Source of the DNA: Girardinichthys multiradiatus
Taxonomy: Eukaryota; Chordata; Actinopteri; Cyprinodontiformes; Goodeidae
DNA length: 64,000 nt
Direction of reading: 5' to 3'
NCBI RefSeq assembly: GCF_021462225.1
Contig: NC_061806.1
Span: 5,948,734 to 6,012,733 of the forward strand
The notes below the pieces were generated by a model. It did not search any database. It had not been told where the DNA came from and saw only the letters and a program-made list of their open reading frames with translations. The position numbers were made by a program, and so were the translations under genes. Shown one piece after another: positions 45,289 through 57,200 of this stretch (position 1 is its first letter; each line of letters opens with the position of its first letter).

Positions 45289-48200
45289 TCATGGATTGAC
45301 CTTGTTGACCATGGTCTCTCCCAGGGCCTCCAGAACTTCCCTCTTGTAGTCATCAAAGTCTCCCTCAATTTGGTTCACCGTTCGGTCCTCCACCACCCAC
45401 AGCTGGCACTGAGTCTCCGTTATGAGTCGCGCATCATGGCTTACAATGACCACGGCTGTTCAGAGAGGGTCAGAGTGTTAGTGGAAGTGAGCCCCCCACA
45501 CTAACAGTCATGGTAAAAAGGAACTACCCCGATCCATTCAAGGGTTTCTTTTCAAACAAACTTTTAGTTTGGTTTCATCTTTAATAAATGATACGATCCA
45601 ATCTGTGATGTTGTGTAAATCTAGACTAGTTTATGTATATCCCAAAACCCTAAGATTAACAGAGGGTGGACACAAAAACTGCATTGATATTCTGGTAAGA
45701 AATCCCCTTATTCCTTATTGTCTGTTCTTTTCTCTGTCCCTTCTGAGTAGACGGTGTATAAACCAGAGCATTCTCCTGCTCTAGGAGGCTGCAGTGACAT
45801 CTGTATATGAGTGGAACACAGGTAAAAAGGGTATGAATAGGAGCACGTGCTCTTTCCCCCAGGGTTGATGCGGTCTGTATCAAGCCTCAGTTGTGATTTT
45901 AACCAATCTGTGGATTCTATTTAAAAAAAGCAAGCATACTGACAGGAAGATGGCTAAATTTCCAGGAAAACAACCCCTGGCTTGGTCAATAATAAATAAA
46001 TAATTCCACTCACCTCCTTTGTATTCATTGATGGCCTCTGATAAGGCATCTATTGACTCAATGTCCAGATTGTTAGTCGGTTCATCCTAAAAAGAAACAT
46101 ACAACAGTTATTTATTTGATCCCATTCAGATTAGCATTCATCCTAAACATGGAATCCAGGTGGGGACACCGCTGTGTGTTCACATGGACGAGCTGAGGAT
46201 GTCTGGGACAATTTTGATCAGAAGTCACAGTGTTTTAAATACAAACTGTCCTGGGATACAAATAAGTGCCACCCACAAACTGGAGTGATCTAAAGCCCCT
46301 TTCACGACATAGTTGCAGAATAAACACACAGCTATGAATTCAACATTAGAGATCACTTTGTCTTTTCACACCATACAAGTCTATTAGCTGGGATTATAGG
46401 TCATGTGAACATTCAGTTCATGTAGCTGGGATTGCAGAATCAAAGAGGCGTGGCTTAAAACCTGCAGGATTCACCAGCAGGTTTACCCAGGGCTGAGCTC
46501 TGTGTTGATTTTCATCCACACCATCCAAGTCCATTCAGTGCTTTAAATATAAGCAAAGTTGTTGTGTAATGTCCGTACTATGTTATTAACTGCCTTAGAT
46601 TCTGCTGATACACACATTTCTCAGATCAGACAGAGATGCCACACTCTTTCCCCAAGTCCATATTCCCCTTACAGTTCCTTGTGGATTTGGCTTCATAACT
46701 ACCTCCTGAGGTGGATTTGGGTGTAATATTGCTGGGTCGATTTCACCCCATGTTTTTTGGGAAGAATCCAATTGGTCATCAGGGTGTTAGCTCCACAGTG
46801 TTTGTTTGTTCTACTTGTTCTTAGGTTTTTACATCATAGGAAATAACAGTTGCCTTTACGAAGGAGTTTTACAGGTTCAAGTCTTCACTAGCTTCATATA
46901 ATGCATCTTGTCTTGTTATGATCATCAAGAATAACATAAATACCTCCACAGAAATGAAGGCCAAGTGAATATGAGCCATATTCATGTGAGACTGTGGTTT
47001 GAGAACCTGTACTGATTTTCTCCTCAGCTAACAGCCCACCGCGTCACATGAGATGTAGGTTAATCAGAGGAACCTCATCTAATACTAAAGCGTAGATTCT
47101 AATACCAGGTGGGAACAGTTGTACTTAAAGCTCTCGTCTTGTCACTGATTGAGCTAGGCCACAATAATGTCAGTTCAAAGCAGGGCCATAGATAATTTGA
47201 TGTTTAGACAGGAAGCAGCTCTTACCAAGATAAGTACATCTGGCTGATGACAAGCCAACTCAGAAAACACAACTCTGGCTTTCTGCCCACCTGTTAGGAG
47301 TAAAACCAGATTAGGTTTAAATGCCTTCTTTGAAACAAATAAATATGTGGCAGCTGTTTAGATCCATACCAGAGAGTTTGGAAATCTGAATGGTGTGTGC
47401 GTGACTCTCAAGGCCAAAACGTCCCAGGCACTTCCTGCTGTCCTGGTAGGGAAGATTGAAGTTTCTCATGAGGTACTCTGTTGCTGTCTCCTCCATGTTT
47501 AACTGATCAGCATACTGCTGATTAAAGAAGCCCACTTTCTGTTGGAGACAAAATGACAGGGAGTGGGAAGGTTGAGAGAGGAACAAAAAGGACATTAACC
47601 AAGAAATTCAAAGAAGTACATACATTACACCCATCCATTAGGACAAAAACAGACGATCAGTCAGCAGCAAGAACAATTAATCAATGTTTAATGAGCCTTT
47701 TTCTTACGAAGCACTATTTTGCTTATTTTCTCTGCACACAATTTTAACTGACTGTCATAAACCAGCTTCTGCTGAAGTTTAAGGCAAGCTGTTGGGATCA
47801 TTTCTTTTTTCAATCAGTATTGGTATTGGAGCAGCTTACATCTAAAACATTTGGATTAGTAAAACAAGCATGGATTAAAGCCTCATCCAAGCTGAACTGT
47901 AAATCATGCTTATCTCTACTAACATCATTGCTTAATAATGCAGACAAACATTCAGAAACACTAAGGATTAGTTCTCAGCTGCTATATGTTGCTGGATGTA
48001 TTCAGCCCGTTTAGTGGTTCTGGGGGTTGGCACCGCTGCTTCACAACTTGAGGGTTACTAGTTAAAATCCCAGCAGGGTGGATTTTTCCATGTAGCTTGC
48101 ATGCTGTTCCCTATAAATACTTTATGTGTGTTCTCTCTAAGTAAATTGGCTTCTTTTCACAGTGCAAAACATGCAGGTTAAATCCCCTGGCCGTGACTAT

Positions 48201-51200
48201 GGATGTGCATCATTGTTCTTTTCTCATGGTGGGAGATGATGGACTGGTGTCTGGTGACCTGTGTAGGGGGTACCCCTCCTCTCTCCCACCAGCTTAAATA
48301 TGCTCAGACACAGTATGTTTGCATTTAAAATATAGATTTTCAGCCAAATTTTACTCACCAGGCGATGATTCTTCCTCATCTCACCCTTAATCTGTAAAAA
48401 CAAATCTCTGTTAACTAATACATAGGAGTATAATTTAGGATTGGAATTTCATATAAGCAGTCTTACAGGGTTTAATTTTCCTGTAAGCAGCAGCAGCAGA
48501 GTACTCTTCCCAACCCCATTGGGTCCCACAATGCAAACTAAAGGAAAGTAGAAAAAAGTAAAGAGAGAGAAGAGAAATGTTGGTAAGAGCAAATCACAGA
48601 ACAAAAACGTTTGGAACAGAAGACCCAGTTTCACAATATTCTGCAGCAATGCCAACATTGTAAATAAAGTGGTAAATCATACCAAGGGCCCAATAAGGGT
48701 CTAATAATATAATGCTCAATCTATACTTAATGAGCACCCACATCTGAATGAGTATGTACTGTCTAATGTAGGATTTGGATACTCACTTCTGGAGTCCATG
48801 TCAATGCCAAAGTCCACGTTTTTGAAGAGAGGCTTCTGACTGTCATAACCAAAGTCAACACCTGCACACAGTAAAAACCACAGTCACACAAATATGTTGA
48901 TTCATCAGAAGACATGACATTCTAAACACACATAAACTTAGTTTTTTTTTTTTTTTGGAGATTTGACCTTAAGTCCAGCACACAGTTTGTAAAATTTTAC
49001 AGGCCTTGAACGTATCACAGTGTGAAAGCCTCATGTTATAAAATCTAGATAGTAACTCGTGTCACATTACACAACGGAAGATGCCAGACTCTAGAATCTG
49101 TGGCGCAGCACGTCAGCAGAAGGGTAGGTTGTTAACGCTCTATTAACGCTTAATAGATGCAGAATGAGGAGGAGGAGACAGCAGTGGAAGTACTCGTGTC
49201 TGCTTTGAACAATAAGCCAGCATTGGTTATAGTAGCATTCAAGCTGCACAATTCACAATGCCATGCTCCTGCCTAGTCCAATTATACAATATGTCTGCTA
49301 GCTACATATTTGTATTTTATTCAAACAGCTGGAGCAAATTATGAACTAATCTGCATAACTGGGTGGACATAAGCAGATCTTACTATGCAGCCCCAATATG
49401 GGTGGTGAGAGCGGAGGAGGGTTGGGGAAGGTGAACTTGACGGTATACTCTTTTGGTCTCTTCAGCAGCTCTGTAGCGTCCTGGCTCTCCTCCTCTTGAG
49501 CTCCCTTCTTCTTGCCTTTTTGCTGTTTTCTGGTCAGAGCCTCCTTAGTCTGTTTCTCCTAAAACATTTCAATCAGACTGTCAGCAGCCAAATCTAACCA
49601 GTACCATCAAGCAAGGCTAAGTGGATGACAACCTGAGTGCATCATAAACACCCAGCAGGGGTGAGAAAAAATATAAATATATCAAGGGTGATAAAACGAG
49701 TCTCTGACAAGATAATTATTAACAACAGATGAACTTTTAGAACATTTGGGTAAGGGCATCTTGTATTTCTCTATTGTATTATGTATTAACCGTATATTAT
49801 GTGGTGAAGGAACTCATTGGAGACTAGAATTTGTTCTATAAACTCCAGCGCACATACATGTGATTTTGTCCCCAACCCTGAGCAAGCACCAATACTCACA
49901 GCCTGTTTGGTGGACTTTCCTCCAGCCTTCAGCTCTTTCAGTTTCTTCTCCTGTTTGTCATACTGCTTCTGCAGCTCCTTTTGCTTTTGCACATACATCT
50001 TCTTGAAGGTCACTAAAACACAGAAGGAACAAGATATTTACAGGAAGTTAATTTAATGTTGTTACTCAGCACCCACACCAAAACCCACTACATTAACCTA
50101 CTGTATTCCAACACAATACAGGTCCTTCTCAAAATATTAGCATATTGTGATAAAGTTCATTATTTTCCATAATGTAATGATGAAAATTTAACATTCATAT
50201 ATTTTAGATTCATTGCACACTAACTGAAATATTTCAGGTCTTTTATTGTCTTAATACGGATGATTTTGGCATACAGCTCATGAAAACCCAAAATTCCTAT
50301 CTCACAAAATTAGCATATCATTAAAAGGGTCTCTAAACAAGCTATGAACCTAATTATCTGAATCAACGAGTTAACTCTAAACACCTGTAAAAGATTCCTG
50401 AGGCCTTTAAAACTCCCAGCCTGGTTCATCACTCAAAACCCCAATCATGGGTAAGACTGCCGACCTGACTGCTGTCCAGAAGGCCACTATCGACACCCTC
50501 AAGCAAGAGGGTAAGACAAAGAAATAAATTTCTGAACGAATAGGCTGTTCCCAGAGTGCTGTATCAAGGCACCTCAGTGGGAAGTCTGTGGGAAGGAACA
50601 TGTGTGGCAGAAAACGCTGCACAACGAGAAGAGGTGACCGGACCCTGAGGAAGATTGTGGAGAAGGGCCGATTCCAGACCTTGGGGGACCTGCGGAAGCA
50701 GTGGACTGAGTCTGGAGTAGAAACATCCAGAGCCACCGTGCACAGGCGTGTGCAGGAAATGGGCTACAGGTGCCGCATTCCCCAGGTCAAGCCACTTTTG
50801 AACCAGAAACAGCGGCAGAAGCGCCTGACCTGGGCTACAGAGAAGCAGCACTGGACTGTTGCTCAGTGGTCCAAAGTACTTTTTTCGGATGAAAGCAAAT
50901 TCTGCATGTCATTCAGAAATCAAGGTGCCAGAGTCTGGAGGAAGACTGGGGAGAAGGAAATGCCAAAATGCCAGAAGTCCAGTGTCAAGTACCCACAGTC
51001 AGTGATGGTCTGGGGTGACGTGTCAGCTGCTGGTGTTGGTCCACTGTGTTTTATCAAGGGCAGGGTCAATGCAGCTAGCTATCAGGAGATTTTGGAGCAC
51101 TTCATGCTTCCATCTGCTGAAAAGCTTTATGGAGATGAAGATTTCATTTTTCAGCACGACCTGGCACCTGCTCACAGTGCCAAAACCACTGGTAAATGGT

Positions 51201-54200
51201 TTACTGACCATGGTATCACTGTGCTCAATTGGCCTGCCAACTCTCCTGATCTGAACCCCATAGAGAATCTGTGGGATATTGTGAAGAGAACGTTGAGAGA
51301 CTCAAGACCCAACACTCTGGATGAGCTAAAGGCCGCTATCGAAGCATCCTGGGCCTCCATAAGACCTCAGCAGTGCCACAGGCTGATTGCCTCCATGCCA
51401 CGCCGCATTGAAGCAGTCATTTCTGCCAAAGGATTCCCGACCAAGTATTGAGTGCATAACTGTACATGATTATTTGAAGGTTGACGTTTTTTGTATTAAA
51501 AACACTTTTCTTTTATTGGTCGGATGAAATATGCTAATTTTGTGAGATAGGAATTTTGGGTTTTCATGAGCTGTATGCCAAAATCATCTGTATTAAGACA
51601 ATAAAAGACCTGAAATATTTCAGTTAGTGTGCAATGAATCTAAAATATATGAATGTTAAATTTTCATCATTACATTATGGGAAATAATTAACTTTATCAC
51701 AATATGCTAATATTTTGAGAAGGACCTGTAGTTTGTCAGAGGTGATTCAATGACAATGAATCAGATATAATAAAATGTTTCGCCAGCAATTCCAACACAG
51801 AACTAACTACTCTTCACACACCTTCACCCATCTTCACTCATCTGACAGATGTAGGAATGAGCTGTCAGATGAAAACAAGAAACTATTAAAGAAAAGCCTT
51901 CAGCTGATTCAAAATGCTGCAGCAAGAGTTCTGATGAAAATTAAAGAGAGATATTTTAGCTTCCCTTCATTGGCTCCCTGTTAAATCCAGAATAGAATTT
52001 AAAATTATCCTCCTCACATATAAAGCCCTTAATGATCTAGCTCCATCATACATCAGAGATCTGATTGTTCCATATGTTCCTAACAGAGCACTTCGTTCTC
52101 AGACTGCAGGTTTACTGGTGGTTCCTAGAGTCTCTAGAAGTAGAATGGGAGGCAGATCCTTTAGTTATCAGGCTCCTCTCCTGTGGAACCAGCTCCCAGT
52201 TTTAGTCCGTGAGGCAGACACCCTGTCTACTTTTAAGGCTAGGCTTAAAACATTCCTTTTTAATAAAGCTTGTAGTTAGAGTGGCTTAGGTTATCCTGAG
52301 CTATCTCTGTAGTTATGCTGCTATAGGCTTAGGCTGCTGGAGGACATAATGGCCAGTTTCACTCTCTCTGCTACATTCTCATACTACTCTCCAATTTTGC
52401 ATTATTTGCTGTTATTTCAGTTTTTAACTTTAACTCTCTTTTCTCTTCTTAAAAGCTACACCTGGCCTGACTCTGTGTCCACCTGTGACACCTTTCTGGA
52501 GAGGGGAATCGTCCAAGATTCTGCTGGCAACAACTTAATGCTCACCCTCTACAGATGATCCACATGACCCTGTCTTTCAGTGTTTAACCCTTTCTCTCTC
52601 CTAGACATGGCTACTGACTGAGCTTCTACTGTGACTAATTATATGTGCTCTCTTTCAGACTCTATCCATGAAAACTGGCTCAGAGTTTCTGTTCTTTTGT
52701 TCTAGGTAAAACAACTAAAGGAGCTACATCCATTAACATTTACTTTTCCTTCCCATAGAAAGTACTCCTGGATCAGTGCTTCATTGTTCTCTTTGTGTCT
52801 CTGCTCTGTTCTCTCAAACCCCCAGTCGGTCGTGGCAGATGACACTGAGCCTGGTTCTGCTGGCGGTTTCTTCCTGTTAAAAGGGAGTTTTTCCTCTCCA
52901 CTGTCGCTACATGCATGCTCAGTATGAGGGATTGCTGCAAAGTCAACGCCAGTGACTGTCCACTGTCTCTACATGCTCATCTGGGAGGAGTGACTGCTGC
53001 AAGTCACTGACTGGATGCAATCTGCTGGGTTTCCTTAGATAGAAAAACTTTTTATCCAATTTGAATAAATACCTGAATCTGACTGCACTGTTCAATGATT
53101 AGGATTAATTGGAATGTACAGGGGTTGGACAATGAAACTGAAACACCTGTCATTTTAGTGTGGGAGGTTTCATGGCCAAATTAGACCAGCCTGGTAGCCA
53201 GTCTTCATTGATTGCACATTGCACCAGTAAGAGCAGAGTCTGAAGGTTCAATTAGCAGGGTAAGAGCACAGTTTTGCTCAAAATATTGAAATGCACACAA
53301 CATCATGGGTGACATACCAGAGTTCAAAAGAGGACAGATTGTTGGTGCACGTCTTGCTGGCGCATCTGTGACCAAGACAGCAAGTCTTTGTGATGTATCA
53401 AGAGCCACGGTATCCAGGGTAATGTCAGCATACCACCAAGAAGGACGAACCACATCCAACAGAATTAACTGTGGACGCAAGAGGAAGCTGTCTGAAAGGG
53501 ATGTTCAGGTATTAACCCGGATTGTATCCAAAAAACATAAAACCACGGCTGCCCGAATCACGGCAGAATTAAATATGCACCTCAACTCTCCTGTCTCCAC
53601 CAGAACTGTCCGTCGGGAGCTCCACAGGGTCAATATACACGGCCGGGCTGCTATAGCCAAACCTTTGGTCACTCATGCCAATGCCAAACATCGGTTTCAA
53701 TGATGCAAGTAGCGCAAATCTTGTGCTGTGGACAATGTGAAACATGTATTGTTCTCTGATGAGTCCACCTTTACTGTTTTCCCCACATCCGGGAGAGTTA
53801 CGGTGTGGAGAAGCTCCAAAGAAGCGTACCACCCAGACTGTTGCATGCCCAGAGTGAAGCATGGGGGTGGATCAGTGATGGTTTGGGTTGCCATATCATG
53901 GCATTCCCTTGGCCCAATACTTGTGCTAGATGGCAAGGACTACCGAACCATTCTTGAGGACCATGTGCATCCAATGGTTCAAACATTGTATCCTGAAGGC
54001 GGTGCCGTGTATCAGGATGACAATGCACCAATACACACAGCAAGACTGGTGAAAGATTGGTTTGATGAACATGAAAGTGAAGTTGAACATCTCCCATGGC
54101 CTGCACAGTCACCAGATCTAAATATTATTGAGCCACTTTGGGGTGTTTTGGAGGAGCGAGTCAGGAAACGTTTTCCTCCACCAGTATCACGTAGTGACCT

Positions 54201-57200
54201 GGCCACTATCCTGCAAGAAGAATGGCTTAAAATCCCTCTGACAGGACTTGTATATGTCATTCCCAAGACGAATTGACGCGGTTTTGGCCGCAAAAGGAGG
54301 CCCTACACCATACTAATAAATTATTGTGGTCTAAAACCAGGTGTTTCAGTTTCACTGTCCAACCCCTGTATGTACCTGACTTTTGTGAAGTGCCTTGAGA
54401 CAACATGTGTTGTGAATTGGCGCTATATAAATAAACTGAATTGAATTGAAAAATGAAAACCTCATACTTACAGTAGTTCCCTCTGTAATAGTAGAGTTTT
54501 TGGTTGTCCAGGTGGATAATATCAGTACACACATCATCAAGAAAACTCTGATCATGGGACACTATGAGGAGAGTCTTCTTCCAGCTTTGAAGGTAGCTGT
54601 AAGTGAATTTTCATGAAATATCACAAGTTTTCACAACATCCAGAGCAAAAAAAAAAAGAAAAAAAGGATTCTAAAGTGGAAGGCCAATCAAAACAAAAGA
54701 CGCAAAACATTTTTTCCAGTGGATAACTTATATGGAAACATATAAACTGTCCAAAAAATGAAACAATGCTATACAAAAATATACATACCCTCTGACCCTT
54801 TTCACATTCTGTGATTCTACAACCACAAATTTCAATGTATTTTATTTGGATTTTTTCTGAAAGACCAACAAAGTCGCACATAATTTTGAGGTAAAAGGGA
54901 AACGATTTAGTTTTAAAAGGTGTGGTAAAAAAAGTTTAAAAATAGTGTGGGGTGCCTTTGTATCCAGCCTGTTGTACTCCAACAGCATTAAAAAAACGAA
55001 CCAAGTGCCTTCACAAGACATATATTAGTCAATTTGTGTACTATGATCTCACTTTGAATGCAGCTGTTCTACAAAGGTCTTAGAGGTTTGTTAGAGAACA
55101 AACAGAATCACGAAGACCAAGGAACACAGCAGACAGGTCAGGGAGAAAGTGGTGAAGAAGTTTAAAGCAGGGTTAGGTTCTCAAACAATATCCAGAGTCT
55201 TGAACATATCTCAAAGTTCTGTTCAGTCCATCATTTAAACGTGGAGAGAGGATGGCACTACTAACCTACCAAGACATGGACGTTTACCTAAACCGACAGG
55301 CTGGACAAAGAGGATTTATCTGAAAAGCAGCTAAAAGGCACATGGTAACTCTGGAGGACCTGTGGAGATGCATGGCTCAATTGGAAGAATCTGTTAACAG
55401 GTTAACTAGTAGTCATGCCCCCTATAAATCTGACCTTGGAGAAAAAGTGGCAAGAAGAAAGCTATTGTCAAATGAAAGCTAAACTTAGTCTTGTGTAAAG
55501 TTTGCAACAAGCCATGTAACAGAAGAAGCATGCGGAACAAGGTGCTCTGGGCAAATGAGACCTAAATTGAACACTTTGGCCTACATACAAAATAACGTGG
55601 AGTTGAAATCTAACAGTGCGCATCACTATGGTAGCAGCATCATGCTGTTGCCATGATTTTCTTTTATATGGGCATGAAATCTGGTCATTTTGAAGTGTTA
55701 GGACAAGGGGCTTGTTTTAAATGTTCACCACACTCACTACCCTTCCACTTCATAGCAATTACATTAAAAAAAAGAAATCGCAGAATTTGAGCTTGTTGTT
55801 CAAAGGGTATGAAGACTTTTGCAACACACACTATATGCTGTATACATTTTGGCTTCCTGTCAAAAACTCCAATAAACATTTATATCTGGTATGATTCAGG
55901 CAGATATATCATAAGAAAGCTTCTAATACTTGTTAAGCCAGATAACAGCATTCAGGTCTAAGTGGTTGGTGGGTTCATCCAGCATCAATAGGGTGGGCTC
56001 CATGAAAAGGGCTCTGCAGATACACAGTTAGGAAGGAGTTAAATAAAAAAAAAAAAGAACAGAAAAAAGCATGGTGTGTAGGATTTGAATATACCTAGCT
56101 AGGGAAACTCTCATTCTCCATCCTCCCGAGAACCTTTTAGTGGGTCTGTTCTGCATCTCAGGGGTAAAGGACAGACCAGCCAAGATCCTTCTGGCCTTGG
56201 CCTCAGCCGCTGCAGCTCCAATCACCCTAAGTTCTTCATAGACCTAAGGAGGAGAAGAAAGGAGATACTGTATTAAGAAATGCAACACAGTTCATTTGTC
56301 AGGTTATACATGAAGACTATATAGGCACTTTTAATCACCCTGGGCTTCAAAAGATCAGTCAACATAAAGAACTAAATAAAAGAGTACAGACCAAGGTACC
56401 GGCTCAGAAAACAAATGTGACTTTAATCATCAGATCCATCTTGTTGGAGCTTTCAACAGCCAGGGTAAATCAAAGCTGTGGAGGAAATAAGTTCAGGTTC
56501 TCAGTCAAACCATGTTTTCAGGCTGCTTCTTTACTTCTTGTCATTAGGCAACAGTGCTAACCATCAACGTACCGTTTCCCAGGACAAACATCTAATACCT
56601 TTCTACGCTATCAGGGGGGCATCCGCTGGGATGTTTCAAGTAAAACATAAAAAAAACCTGTTTCGGGTTTCCGAAGATCTATGCATTCTTTGTGTGCAGA
56701 AAAAGTTAAATGGAGGTTGTAAATGGACTGGATTTATATAGCACTTTGTAGTCATAGCTTTACACTAGAGCCAGAACTTCTGGATTGCAAGGCCATTATG
56801 CCTTCCATTGAGCCAAAGCTGACAAAGTCATTTTTCTTGATCCAGTATGGGTGCAGATTATATACTTTGGATACTACTGGCTTCTTTCAATATTGCTTCT
56901 TGTTTTCAGTAGAATAAACTGGCTCATTGCTTTAATCATATGAACGTCAGTGAAATGTTTTAGAGGACTCTTGCTGACATTTTCAAAACATTTGCTTATA
57001 ATTTCCAACATTTTTAAAAAAGCCCGTTTCCACATGATAATGTCTGACATGTCTCTGTGGTGAGGTATGGTTTTGACTAAGCTGCAAGCCAGAGAAGAAG
57101 CAGAACTTTAGCAAATGGTGTGGTGGCAACATAAATATTAAACAACTAGACTGAAGGGACCAAACTTTTTATGAGCTATTTATTTACCTGTATATAGGGA

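Larger units (their letters stand above)
51743..54450 (+). mobile_element. L2/Rex1-like LINE 3' half, interrupted by a Tc1/mariner element
   Basis: Bases 51743-53118 and 54369-54450 together form the 3' part of one LINE. It holds the end of the RT ORF ([15 protein letters not shown], then broken but recognisable [43 protein letters not shown] at about 51960-52280), a long 3' UTR, and the tail ggcgctatataaataaactg ending in tgaattgaattgaa. The coding end has stops. The tail ends 21 bases from an abcf1 splice donor (54471). Confidence 0.85.

Noticed and set aside
50407..50851. Minus-strand frames of 95-109 codons inside the Tc1 element
   Set aside because: Mirror images of the transposase coding strand.
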